The translations under genes and the position numbers were made by a program. From the NCBI RefSeq assembly GCF_019679455.1, contig NZ_JAIEZQ010000003.1, positions 62,001-126,000 of the forward strand: DNA of 64,000 nucleotides. The letters are read 5' to 3'. Positions 19,759 to 28,356 of this stretch are shown here, one piece after another; positions within the stretch are counted from its first letter, which is position 1, and every line of letters starts with the position of its first letter. Source of the stretch: Nocardioides jiangsuensis. GTDB lineage: Bacteria > Actinomycetota > Actinomycetes > Propionibacteriales > Nocardioidaceae. The notes below the pieces were generated by a model. That model did no database searches, was not told where the DNA came from, and saw only the letters and a program-made list of their open reading frames with translations.

Positions 19759-19790
19759 GGCGAGGGCCGGCTGGGCGCGGCGTCCTCGCC
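19759..19790. terminator. possible terminator between convergent deoA and lipoprotein genes
   Basis: GGCGAGG (19759-19765) and CCTCGCC (19784-19790) form a 7-bp stem with an 18-nt GC-rich loop in the 48-bp gap between two convergent stops. Weak but correctly placed for a shared stop. Confidence 0.4.
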
Positions 19791-19799
19791 GGTGGCGGC

Positions 19800-20357
19800 T
19801 CAGCCGTCGCAGCCGCCGAGGGAGACCAGGCCGGGGACCTCGTCCGCGAGGTCCTCCTCGGCCGCCGAGTCCTTGCTCTGCGCGAGCACCACGTCGAGGG
19901 AGCGCTCCTCGCCGGGCAGGGTCCACACGGTGTAGACGACGTCGTCGGTGGTGGTGAGCCGGGCCCGTCGGACCTGCTCCCCGGCGAGGTCGACGGTCGT
20001 CGTGGGCAACGACCGGGTCACGTCCATCATCGTGGGGCCGCTGCCGGTGCGCTGCACCTGCGCGAGGATCACGGCGTTCGCGTGCAGGCCCGCCTCGTCG
20101 GCGGCGGACGCCTTGGAGTCGAAGACCGTGAGCACGGTGCCGAAGCCGTCCTCGCCGTCGCCGACCAGGTCGTCGAGCGCCGTGGTCGCGGTGCCCGTCG
20201 CCTCCTCGGCGGGGTCGTCGTCCGACGCCAGGCCGAAGGCGTGCTCGACCGCGATCGTCTGCTCCTGCCCCGTGAACGCGGTGCACTCGGCCCCCTCGCT
20301 GCACCCGGCGAGCATGGCGAGGACCGGGAGCAGCGCGATCAGCGGGGTACGGGTCAC
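19800..20357 (-). CDS. putative lipoprotein coupled to the WXG100-domain protein
   Basis: A 185-aa predicted lipoprotein with a short basic start, a hydrophobic core and lipobox LAGC (lipidated Cys 19). The mature part is acidic with two further cysteines, one soon after the lipid anchor (ECTAFTG) and one near the end (GGCDG), which could form a disulfide outside the cell. No domain is recognised. The GTG start (20357) overlaps the stop of the 823-aa WXG100-domain protein (GTGA), so the two are translated together. Translation coupling of a surface lipoprotein right behind a large secreted-type protein is the layout of effector/immunity pairs, but a structural or assembly role is equally possible. 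Confidence 0.75.
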   Translation of the reverse strand: MTRTPLIALLPVLAMLAGCSEGAECTAFTGQEQTIAVEHAFGLASDDDPAEEATGTATTALDDLVGDGEDGFGTVLTVFDSKASAADEAGLHANAVILAQVQRTGSGPTMMDVTRSLPTTTVDLAGEQVRRARLTTTDDVVYTVWTLPGEERSLDVVLAQSKDSAAEEDLADEVPGLVSLGGCDG

Positions 20358-22825
20358 TGGGAGTCCTCCACCAGCGTGCCGAGCTGGAAGTTGCTGTTGA
20401 TGTCGTGGTCGGAGAGGAACGGCTCGCCCTCGGTCTGGTAGTAGCGCATGAAGTCCTCCCAGCGCTGGGTCGCCGGGGAGTCCCAGTCCTGCTCCGCGGC
20501 GGCCGCGAGCGCCTCGGACCGCATCCGGGAGACGTCCATCATGTGTCGCCGGCCGTCGTCGCCGACGACGGTGAAGCTCGCCCGGTCGGGGTTCTGCGCC
20601 GCGTAGCGCTCCACGTCGGCGTCCCCGCCGAGCAGCCCCGCCTCGTCGAGCCAGTTCAGGTAGGTGTCGGGGCCGTGGATCCGGTTCTTGATCGCCTCGG
20701 CGTGCCCCTCGGCCTGCATCTCGCCCTGGTGGTCGGTCAGCGGCAGCCACTGGTCGAGGGCCCAGTTCTTGATGCCCTCGACGCCGGCGCCGGCCACGCT
20801 GCCCGCGGGCCCGCCGAGCTTGGAGACCGGGATCTGGTCGGTGAGCAGGCCCCCGACGAAGTCGGCGGCCTCACGGGCGGCCTCGTTGGCCTCGTCCGCC
20901 TCGGCACCCTGCGCCTTCATCGACTCGGTGAGCCAGTCGATGGTGCGCTGCTTGAGCTCGCCCTGCTCGGCGGCGAGCGTCTCGAGGTGTCCCTCGTCGA
21001 GGCCGTGCAGCGCGGCCACCTCCATGAAGTCGGAGCGCAGGGCGGCCGCCTGGACCGCGCTGAACTGCTGGAACTGCGGGCGGCCCTCGTCGCTGTAGTA
21101 GTCCAGGCCGAAGGCCAGCTGCATGACCGTCGACAGGTCGTCGGCCTCGAGGTTCGGCAGGGTCAGGCGCTGCCAGGAGTACGGCGCGTCCGGGTCCCCC
21201 TCGATCACCGGAGCCATCGTGGAGCCGGGGTGGTTCACCGCCGGCATGAACCGGGTCAGGATGTCGACCACGTCCTGGTCCATGGTCACCCGCCAGCGGT
21301 CCGGGTGGTCCGCCACCCAGGTGACCAGGTCGTTGGCGATCTCGGCCGAGACGTGGTCGCGGCTGCCGGGCCCTCCGGCGCCGACGAACGTGGTGGCCGA
21401 GTCGAGGAGGCCGCCGAGGCTGTAGCCGAAGGCGTCGAAGTACTGGCCCGCGGTGCGGTCGTAGAGGTAGTGCAGCTTGCCGGTGTCGGCCGCGGCGTCC
21501 TGGGTGAGGAAGTCCTGCGCGGCCACCGGGTCGTGGTGCATGGAGTCGAGCACCATCGCCAGCGGGTCCATCAGGTTCGAGTCCCCGTAGTCCCGGAGGC
21601 CGGGCTCGGTGACCGGGCGCCAGCCGTGGTTGACCTGGCTCCAGCCCCAGTCGCCGTAGGCCCCGACCTGCTCCCGCTCGAAGGCGAGGACGGCGTCGCC
21701 GACGCGGGTGAGGACGGCGGGGTCCCAGGTGGCGGTGCCACCCTGGCCCGCGTGCACGACCTCGGCGAGGAGCATGAGCCCCTCGCCCTCGCTGGTGCCC
21801 CAGCCGGCGTACGCGTCGAGGAGCTTGTCGTACACGCCGGGGTCGACCGGGTAGTCGCCCTGCACGTCGGCGTTCGACCCCAGGGCCAGGATCCGCGCGA
21901 CCGCGGTGACGATCTCACCCTGGCCGGTGGTGTCGTCGCCGGTGATGAAGTGGGCGGAGAACTGGAGCTCGACGAGCTCGGCCGGGTCGAGGGCCTCGGC
22001 GAAGGCCTTCCGGAAGGCCGGGCTCGACGTCTCGAGCAACGCGACGTACTCCGCGATCTCGTCCTCGGAGCGGCCTCCCTCGCGGAGGATCTCCCCGAGC
22101 TGCTCGGCGGCCTCCCGGCCGTCGGCGGCGTACCGCGCGTCCCCGGCGAGGGTGAAGACGGTGTCGTCGAAGCGCTCGAGGGCGCCGATGCTCATCGGGC
22201 TCGGACGGCCCGCCTCCGCGGAGCGCCGGCGGAACTCCTCGACCTGCGCGTCGCTGACGTCGACCACCACCGCCGATGCCAGGGCGTCGGAGGTGGCGCG
22301 GGTCTTCTGGCGCAGCAGCTCCTTGTAATGGCCGAAGTCGACCTCGAGCGTGTGCCAGGCCTGCCGCCGGTCCTCGTAGGCGCCGCTCACGGCGAGGCTG
22401 CGGACCTGGTCCAGCTCGGCCCGCACCGCACGCGTGCCGGGGCCGCTCAGGTCGCCGGTGGCCGCCCGGTGCTCGCCGTCGGCGCGCCCCACCGCGGTGT
22501 CGTAGTCGGTCTGGGCCGCGGCGTACCGGCGGTTCAGCTCGGGGACCTCGACCTCGAGCGCGTGCTCGTACTCCCCGGCGAGCCCGCGCAGCGCGGTCGC
22601 CGCCTGGTGGAACCTCTCGTCGTAGCGGTCCATCTGCGCACCGAGCGCGGACATGTTCTGCTTGACCGAGGCCGCCGCCCGGCCCTGCCAGCGGTCCCCG
22701 ATCTCGGCGGGTGTCGCGGAGACCCGGCCGGCCTTGGTCCGCACGTGCGCGGACAGCTCGTCGAGCTGTGCGGCGACGGCGCGGAGCCGCGACGGGTCGA
22801 CGTCGAGTGTGAAGTGGTCGCTCAC
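20354..22825 (-). CDS. large WXG100-domain protein, putative type VII secretion substrate
   Basis: An 823-aa protein. Residues 1-100 form a helix-turn-helix hairpin of WXG100 type with a canonical W46-Q-G48 turn (GDRWQGRAA), followed by a long helical, coiled-coil-prone stretch to about residue 210. The rest is an acidic, tryptophan-rich alpha-helical body without recognised catalytic motif; it resembles the large actinobacterial proteins labelled DUF6571. No signal peptide is present, as expected for type VII cargo. A hydrophobic small-residue segment near residues 675-700 (SKLGGPAGSVAGAGVEG) divides body from C-terminus, which could be a separate domain of about 120 residues. It is transcribed divergently from the EccC-type ATPase and coupled to a lipoprotein gene. 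Confidence 0.8.
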   Translation of the reverse strand: MSDHFTLDVDPSRLRAVAAQLDELSAHVRTKAGRVSATPAEIGDRWQGRAAASVKQNMSALGAQMDRYDERFHQAATALRGLAGEYEHALEVEVPELNRRYAAAQTDYDTAVGRADGEHRAATGDLSGPGTRAVRAELDQVRSLAVSGAYEDRRQAWHTLEVDFGHYKELLRQKTRATSDALASAVVVDVSDAQVEEFRRRSAEAGRPSPMSIGALERFDDTVFTLAGDARYAADGREAAEQLGEILREGGRSEDEIAEYVALLETSSPAFRKAFAEALDPAELVELQFSAHFITGDDTTGQGEIVTAVARILALGSNADVQGDYPVDPGVYDKLLDAYAGWGTSEGEGLMLLAEVVHAGQGGTATWDPAVLTRVGDAVLAFEREQVGAYGDWGWSQVNHGWRPVTEPGLRDYGDSNLMDPLAMVLDSMHHDPVAAQDFLTQDAAADTGKLHYLYDRTAGQYFDAFGYSLGGLLDSATTFVGAGGPGSRDHVSAEIANDLVTWVADHPDRWRVTMDQDVVDILTRFMPAVNHPGSTMAPVIEGDPDAPYSWQRLTLPNLEADDLSTVMQLAFGLDYYSDEGRPQFQQFSAVQAAALRSDFMEVAALHGLDEGHLETLAAEQGELKQRTIDWLTESMKAQGAEADEANEAAREAADFVGGLLTDQIPVSKLGGPAGSVAGAGVEGIKNWALDQWLPLTDHQGEMQAEGHAEAIKNRIHGPDTYLNWLDEAGLLGGDADVERYAAQNPDRASFTVVGDDGRRHMMDVSRMRSEALAAAAEQDWDSPATQRWEDFMRYYQTEGEPFLSDHDINSNFQLGTLVEDSQ

Positions 22826-22874
22826 TGCTACCGGGCCCCCAGCCTGTCGGTGTGTCCGTCCGCGTGCCGCGCGC

Positions 22875-23201
22875 CTACAGGACGATGCTGGTCCTGGCGT
22901 CGCTGTCGAGCGCCTCGAGGTCGATCGCGAAGTTGTTCACGTTGCCCGCGATCAGGGCCGCCTCGGTCGAGCAGACGTCGAAGACGTCGTTCCACGACAG
23001 CAGGAATTTCGACGCCCCGCTCTCGATCGACCCGGCCAGCTCGCCGCACCCCTCGGTCATGCCGCGGTAGTGCGCGGCCAGGGGGGTGCGGGTGTTGCGG
23101 AACTCCGCGGCGAGGTCGTCGAACCGGCTGCGGATGGTCTCCGCCGTGGACGCGTCCAGGACGATGCCGCCTCCGCCGCCGGACTCCCCACTCGCACGCA
23201 T
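22875..23201 (-). CDS. small WXG100-like protein
   Basis: A 108-aa helical protein with a Gly-rich N-terminus and two amphipathic helices (about residues 18-60 and 65-105), the size and shape of ESX/WXG100 proteins. The central turn reads FLLSWNDVF, so the Trp is present but the Gly of WxG is not. Two cysteines (in EGCGEL and DVCSTE) are unusual for the family. ATG 23201 has AAGG at a good distance; GTG 23207 just upstream is an alternative. It precedes the 823-aa protein by 49 bp and is divergent from the ATPase; it is probably the helical partner of the large protein's N-terminal domain. Confidence 0.7.
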   Translation of the reverse strand: MRASGESGGGGGIVLDASTAETIRSRFDDLAAEFRNTRTPLAAHYRGMTEGCGELAGSIESGASKFLLSWNDVFDVCSTEAALIAGNVNNFAIDLEALDSDARTSIVL

Positions 23202-23302
23202 GGCCACACCTTATCGGGCGAACGGGGCATCCTGCCTCCCTCCGGACGGGGTTGGACGGCATACTGGCGCTCCTGCGGAGCGGACGAGGACGGGGTGGAG
23301 CG

Positions 23303-26300
23303 GTGCGGCTGAGCCTGACGGTGGTCGACGGCCGGACCGGGTGCGCGGTGGACTCCCTGGTCGACCTGGACCCGGCCCAGCCGGTGGGCGACCTGGTCCA
23401 GCCGCTGACCGAGCTGCTCGGCGACCGGGTGCACAGCGGCTTCGCCCGGCGCGTGCCGCTGTGGGTGGACGGCGTCGCGGTGGAGCCCGACCGCCCCGTC
23501 GGGGTCGTCGGGGTCCGGCACGGCTGCGTGGTGTCCCTCTTCGAGCCCGCCGACCTGGTGGCTCGTGAGGTGCCGCACGGGGTGGCCGAGCTCCGGGTGG
23601 TGTCGGGTCCGGGCGCCGGCCGCATCCACCGGCTGCCCCTCGGTGACACGGTCGTCGGCTGCGGTGGGCCGGGCTGGTCGCTGCCGGACCTGCGGCTGCC
23701 CTCCGACGCGTTGACCGTGTCCGTCGCCCCGGACGGGTCGGTCGCGGTCACCGCGCCGGACGCGCTCGGGGCCCGGATCGACGACGGCGCAGCCCTCGCC
23801 GCGCTGGGGGAGCGGACCCCGTGGCCGGTCGGCGCGTACGTCTTCGTCGGTGACACCGTGCTGGCGCGGGCCGAGGTGAGCGACGTGACCGCCGACGTCA
23901 CGACCGATGCCGACGAGGCGCTGGTCGACTTCAACCGTCCGCCGCGGCTGCTGCCGCCGCAGCGCGAGCGCTCGTTCCACCTCCCCGACCCGGTGCCCGA
24001 GGTCCGCAAGCGGCCGATGCCGTGGGTGATGGTGTTCGCGCCGATGCTGCTCGCGGTGCCGATGGCGCTGTTCTTTGGACCTCGGTACCTGCTGTTCGCG
24101 CTGTTCTCCCCGCTGATGGCCATCGCCAACTTCGTCAGCGACCGGCGGGCGGGCCGCAAGGACCTGCTGGCCCGGCAGAAGGAGCACGACGAGGAGCTGG
24201 CCTCGGTCACCGAGCGCGTGGACCGCGCCCTGGAGGCGGAGCGGTCCGAGCGCCGGGAGACCGGCCCCGACCCGGCGACCCTGCTCGGCCAGGCGATCGG
24301 CCCCGGGCCGCGGCTGTGGGAACGCCGGGCCTCCGACCCCGACTACCTGCGCGTGCGGGTCGGGCTGACCGACCTGCCGGCCACCGTGACCGTGGAGGAG
24401 CGCCGTTCCAAGACCGCGGAGGCCGCGCCGGCGCGGCGCCTCGCCGGGGTGCCGGCCTGGCTCGACCTGACCCGGCTGGGCGTGGTCGGTCTCGCCGGCG
24501 AGGACGACACCCGTGAGCCGCTCGCACACTGGCTGGTGGCGCAGGTCGCCCTGCTGCACAGCCCGCGTGACGTCCGGGTGACGGTCCTCAGCGACCAGCA
24601 CGGCGAGTCCGGGTGGGGCTGGGTCCGGTGGCTGCCGCACGCCCGGGTCGACGCCGACACCGTCCTGCTCGGCACCGAGCAGGACTCGGTCGGCCGCCGG
24701 CTGGCCGAGCTGGCCGCGCTGGTCGACGCCCGCACCGAGCTGGTGCGCGACAAGGTGCGCCCGGTCCCGGACGTGCTCGTGGTCCTCGACGGGGCCCGCC
24801 GGCTGCGCACGCTGCCGGCCGTGGTCGACCTGCTCCGCCGCGGCCCCGGCGTCGGGGTGCGGGTGCTCTGCCTCGACGACGAGGTCCGCCAGCTGCCCGA
24901 GGAGTGCCGGGCGGTCGTGGTCTGCGAGGCCGGAAGGGTCCGGATCGAGGAGACCTCGTCGGAGCACACCGCCGACATCGTGCCCGACCTCGTCGAGCCG
25001 CCCTGGTGCGAGACCGTGGCCAGGGCGGTCTCCCCGCTGCGCGACACCACCCCCGAGGAGGAGGCCGCGGGCATCCCGTCGTCGGCGCGGCTGCTCGAGC
25101 TGATCGACCTCGACCCGCCCACCCCCGAGGGCATCGGCGCGCGCTGGACCCGGGGGCGTACGACGGACGTGGTGGTCGGCGCCGGGTACGACGGGCCGTT
25201 CCGCGTGGACCTGCGGCGCGACGGCCCGCACGCCCTGGTCGCCGGCACCACCGGCGCCGGAAAGTCCGAGCTCCTCCAGACCCTCGTCGCGTCGCTGGCG
25301 GTGGCGAACCGTCCCGACGAGCTGACCTTCGTGCTCGTCGACTACAAGGGCGGCTCGGCGTTCAAGGACTGCGCCCGGCTGCCGCACACGGTCGGCATGG
25401 TCACCGACCTCGACGCGCACCTGGTCAGCCGGGCCCTGGTCTCCCTCGGCGCCGAGCTCAAGCGGCGCGAGCACCTGCTCGCCGGCCCCGGGGCCAAGGA
25501 CCTCGAGGACTACTGGGCTCTGCAGCGCACCCGGCCCGAGCTTCCGGCGATCCCGCGGCTGGTCCTGGTCATCGACGAGTTCGCCGGGCTCGCCGCCGAG
25601 CTGCCCGACTTCGTGCAGGGCCTGGTCGGCATCGCCCAGCGCGGCCGGTCGCTGGGCATCCACCTGGTCCTGGCGACCCAGCGGCCCAGCGGCGTGGTGT
25701 CCGCGGAGATCCGCTCCAACACCAATCTGCGGATCGCCCTCCGGGTGACCGACGAGAACGACAGCCGCGACGTCGTGGACGCCCCCGACGCCGCCCGCAT
25801 CCACAAGGGGACCCCGGGCCGGGCCTTCGCCCGCAGCGGGGCCTCGACCCTGATGCCGTTCCAGAGCGGCCGGGTGGGCGGACGCAGCCCCGACGCCGAC
25901 ACGGGGGACCGGGCCGCGCCGGCGCCCCTGGCCTGGCCGGTGCCGTGGTCCGCGGTGGGCCGGCCGGCGCCGGTGCGGCCGCAGGAACGGGTCGAGCAGA
26001 CCGACGAGGCCGACACCGACCTGGCGGCGCTCGTGGACGCGATCGGCACCACGAGCCGCGCGCTGGGCGTCCCTGCGCAGCACCGCCCGTGGCTCGACGC
26101 GCTGCCCGCGGTGGTGCTCCGCGAGGACCTGCCCGCGCCGGCGGCTCGGCACGGCGCCGCCGCCGGTGCCTCGGTCGAGCCCGCCGCGGCGGCCTGGATG
26201 CTCGAGGACCTGCCCGCCCTCCAGGAGCAGCGCAGCCGCACCTTCACCCTCGGCCGCGACGGCCACCTCTACGTGATCGGCGGCCCCCGCAGCGGCCGCT

Positions 26301-27694
26301 CCACCGCGCTGCGCACCCTCGCCGGGGCGCTGGCCGACGAGGTCGCGGTCCGGGACCTGCACCTCTACGGCCTCGACTGCGGCAACGGCGCGCTGCTCGG
26401 GCTCGGCGAGCTGCCGCACACCGGTGCGGTGGTCACCCGCACCCAGGTCGAGCGGGCAGACCGGCTGCTCGCGCGGCTCGTGGCGCTGGTCGAGGAGCGG
26501 CAGGACCGGCTCGGCCGCGGCGGGTTCGCCGACCTCGCGGAGCTCCGGGCGACCCTGCCCGAGGGGGAGCGGCCGCCGTACGTCGTGTTCCTGCTCGACC
26601 GCTGGGACGGCTTCACCTACAGCCTCGGCGAGGTGGACGGCGGCCGGATGACCGAGCAGGTGATGCGGCTGCTGCGCGACGGCACCTCCGTGGGCGTGCA
26701 CCTGGTGGTGTCCGGCGACCGGTCGCTGGTCACCGGCCGGATGTCGACGCTGGTGGAGAACCGGGTGGTGCTGCGGCTCGCCGACCGCGGCGACTACAGC
26801 GTGGTCGGCGTGCCCACCCGCGAGGTGCCGGACACCCTGCCCGACGGGCGCGCGCTCACCCCCGACCCCGTCGTGGAGGGGCAGGTCGCCGTGCTCGCCG
26901 CGGACCTCTCCGGCCCCGGCCAGAACGACGCCGTGCGCGCGATCGCCCGCCGCCACGCGGAGCGCGACGCCGCGACCCCCGCGGGGCTGCGGCCCTTCCG
27001 GCTCGAGGAGCTCCCCTCCTCGCTGCCGCTCGACGACGCGCTGCGCGCCCGGGTGGGCGAGGCGGTCGCCGCCGCGACGCCGGGGTGGACCCCGCTCGGC
27101 GTGGGCGGCGACGACCTCCGGCCGCTGGGACTCGACCTGTCCGCGACCCCGGTCGCGCTGGTGGCCGGACCGCCGAAGTCCGGGCGCACGAACCTGCTGC
27201 GCTTCGCCGTCCGCGCCGCGCTCGACGCCGGGCGACCGGTGCTCGGGCTCTGCCCGGTCGACAACGCGCTGTGGCGCGACCTCGACCTGCACGGTGCGGG
27301 CCTGCGCACCGACGGGCTCGCGCAGGAGGAGCTCGTCGACCGGCTCCGGGAGCTGGAGGCGGGCACGCTCGTCGTCGTCGATGACGCCGAGCTGCTCAAG
27401 GAGGGGCCGCTCGCGCCCGCGCTGCTCGCGCTGGTGCAGCAGGCCCGCGGCAAGGGCTGGCGGCTCGTGGTCGCCGGGTCGACCGCGGAGATCGGCAGCG
27501 GGTACGGCGGCTGGGTGTACGAGCTGCGCAAGGCCCGGCAGGGCCTGCTGCTCTCCCCGCAGAGCATGAGCGACGGGGACATCTACAGCCTGCGGCTGCT
27601 GCGCAGCTCGCTGATGGCGCGGATGCACCCCGGCCGGGGGCTGCTGGTCGACGCCGCCGGGGGACAGGACACGGTGCAGGTGCCCCTGGTCTGA
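23303..27694 (+). CDS. EccC/EssC-type FtsK/SpoIIIE triple ATPase of type VII secretion
   Basis: A 1463-aa motor protein. Residues 1-200 form a ubiquitin-like/FHA-like beta-rich region (VSGPGAGRIHRLPLGD), followed by two membrane helices near residues 240-278 (MPWVMVFAPMLLAVPMALFF and the next segment). Three FtsK-type ATPase domains follow. Domain 1 has a perfect Walker A, GTTGAGKSE (K654), and Walker B LVLVIDEF. Domains 2 and 3 have GGPRSGRST (R999) and GPPKSGRTN (R1295): arginine replaces the lysine, so they probably bind but do not hydrolyse ATP efficiently. The N-terminal FHA-like region recalls EssC. The start GTG 23303 lies about 100 bp from the divergent WXG100-like gene. No other secretion core genes are in the window. 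Confidence 0.88.
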   Translation: MRLSLTVVDGRTGCAVDSLVDLDPAQPVGDLVQPLTELLGDRVHSGFARRVPLWVDGVAVEPDRPVGVVGVRHGCVVSLFEPADLVAREVPHGVAELRVVSGPGAGRIHRLPLGDTVVGCGGPGWSLPDLRLPSDALTVSVAPDGSVAVTAPDALGARIDDGAALAALGERTPWPVGAYVFVGDTVLARAEVSDVTADVTTDADEALVDFNRPPRLLPPQRERSFHLPDPVPEVRKRPMPWVMVFAPMLLAVPMALFFGPRYLLFALFSPLMAIANFVSDRRAGRKDLLARQKEHDEELASVTERVDRALEAERSERRETGPDPATLLGQAIGPGPRLWERRASDPDYLRVRVGLTDLPATVTVEERRSKTAEAAPARRLAGVPAWLDLTRLGVVGLAGEDDTREPLAHWLVAQVALLHSPRDVRVTVLSDQHGESGWGWVRWLPHARVDADTVLLGTEQDSVGRRLAELAALVDARTELVRDKVRPVPDVLVVLDGARRLRTLPAVVDLLRRGPGVGVRVLCLDDEVRQLPEECRAVVVCEAGRVRIEETSSEHTADIVPDLVEPPWCETVARAVSPLRDTTPEEEAAGIPSSARLLELIDLDPPTPEGIGARWTRGRTTDVVVGAGYDGPFRVDLRRDGPHALVAGTTGAGKSELLQTLVASLAVANRPDELTFVLVDYKGGSAFKDCARLPHTVGMVTDLDAHLVSRALVSLGAELKRREHLLAGPGAKDLEDYWALQRTRPELPAIPRLVLVIDEFAGLAAELPDFVQGLVGIAQRGRSLGIHLVLATQRPSGVVSAEIRSNTNLRIALRVTDENDSRDVVDAPDAARIHKGTPGRAFARSGASTLMPFQSGRVGGRSPDADTGDRAAPAPLAWPVPWSAVGRPAPVRPQERVEQTDEADTDLAALVDAIGTTSRALGVPAQHRPWLDALPAVVLREDLPAPAARHGAAAGASVEPAAAAWMLEDLPALQEQRSRTFTLGRDGHLYVIGGPRSGRSTALRTLAGALADEVAVRDLHLYGLDCGNGALLGLGELPHTGAVVTRTQVERADRLLARLVALVEERQDRLGRGGFADLAELRATLPEGERPPYVVFLLDRWDGFTYSLGEVDGGRMTEQVMRLLRDGTSVGVHLVVSGDRSLVTGRMSTLVENRVVLRLADRGDYSVVGVPTREVPDTLPDGRALTPDPVVEGQVAVLAADLSGPGQNDAVRAIARRHAERDAATPAGLRPFRLEELPSSLPLDDALRARVGEAVAAATPGWTPLGVGGDDLRPLGLDLSATPVALVAGPPKSGRTNLLRFAVRAALDAGRPVLGLCPVDNALWRDLDLHGAGLRTDGLAQEELVDRLRELEAGTLVVVDDAELLKEGPLAPALLALVQQARGKGWRLVVAGSTAEIGSGYGGWVYELRKARQGLLLSPQSMSDGDIYSLRLLRSSLMARMHPGRGLLVDAAGGQDTVQVPLV

Positions 27695-27720
27695 GCAGGT
27701 CCGGGACCCGGGCACGGACG

Positions 27721-27760
27721 CCGAAGGGCGGCACCTCCGTGAGGAGGGGCCGCCCTTCGG
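27721..27760. terminator. bidirectional terminator between ATPase and WXG100 gene
   Basis: A perfect 12-bp stem (CCGAAGGGCGGC / GCCGCCCTTCGG) encloses a loop that itself pairs (ACCTCC with GGAGG). It lies between two convergent genes, 27 bp after the ATPase stop and 24 bp after the WXG100 stop on the other strand. Confidence 0.85.
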
Positions 27761-27783
27761 GACGTTCCGGGTACTGCCGGGCG

Positions 27784-28074
27784 CTACTTGGAGTAGGCCT
27801 GGTCCAGGCCCTCGGCGTCGCGCGCGTAGTTGCGCAGCCACTGCGAGAACTCCGGGCCGACGTTCATCATCTTGGTCATGCCGTCGTTCCACTCGTTCCA
27901 CTTGGTGTGGAAGGTCTGGGAGGCACCAGGGGTCTGCCACGCGCCGGCGACCAGGTCCGTGGACTTGGTGTTCGCGGTGTTCTGCGCCTCCTGCAGCGTG
28001 GCGACGGTGCGGTCGATCATGTCCGCCGTCGCGAGAATGTCGTCAATACCGATCTTCTGGTCCCCGTGGGCCAT
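27784..28074 (-). CDS. WXG100-family protein
   Basis: A 96-aa two-helix protein of the exact WXG100 length. The turn at residues 46-50 reads WQTPG, so the spacing of W to G is expanded compared with the canonical W-x-G. The C-terminal helix ends RNYARDAEGLDQAYSK and carries aromatic and acidic residues where the export signal of such proteins lies, but the exact YxxxD/E pattern is not met. ATG 28074 follows GGAGAGG at ideal distance; an upstream ATG (28095) would add seven residues. It points toward the ATPase gene and away from the Tad operon, and is probably a secreted helper or substrate of the ATPase. Confidence 0.88.
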   Translation of the reverse strand: MAHGDQKIGIDDILATADMIDRTVATLQEAQNTANTKSTDLVAGAWQTPGASQTFHTKWNEWNDGMTKMMNVGPEFSQWLRNYARDAEGLDQAYSK

Positions 28075-28356
28075 GAATGCCTCTCCTTCGATCATGGTGC
28101 CTTGACGGCCTTGGCCCGCATCCTAGTCCGACATCCGGGACCTTCGGAACCGACCGGTCCGCCGCGACAAGCCGCCCGAACCGTCACCAAACCACCCGGA
28201 CGAACCCACTCGTGCCGGGGCGTACCGGGCGGGGCGCGACTCCCCGGGAGCCTCCGGCGCCGAGGGCTACACTGTCGCCGCCGACCGAACGCGCGGGGGA
28301 CGACGCACTGGGTGGACCCGGGACCTCGCACGACGATCTCCTGGACAGGAGCACCC
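28075..28356. promoter_or_regulatory. divergent promoter region between WXG100 and Tad genes
   Basis: A 282-bp gap without a convincing gene. On the minus strand TTCCGA (28149-28144) and TAGGAT (28125-28120) with an 18-bp spacer fit a promoter for the WXG100 gene. On the plus strand TACACT (28268-28273) is a plausible -10 for the Tad operon, without a clear -35. No palindromic operator stands out. Confidence 0.4.
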
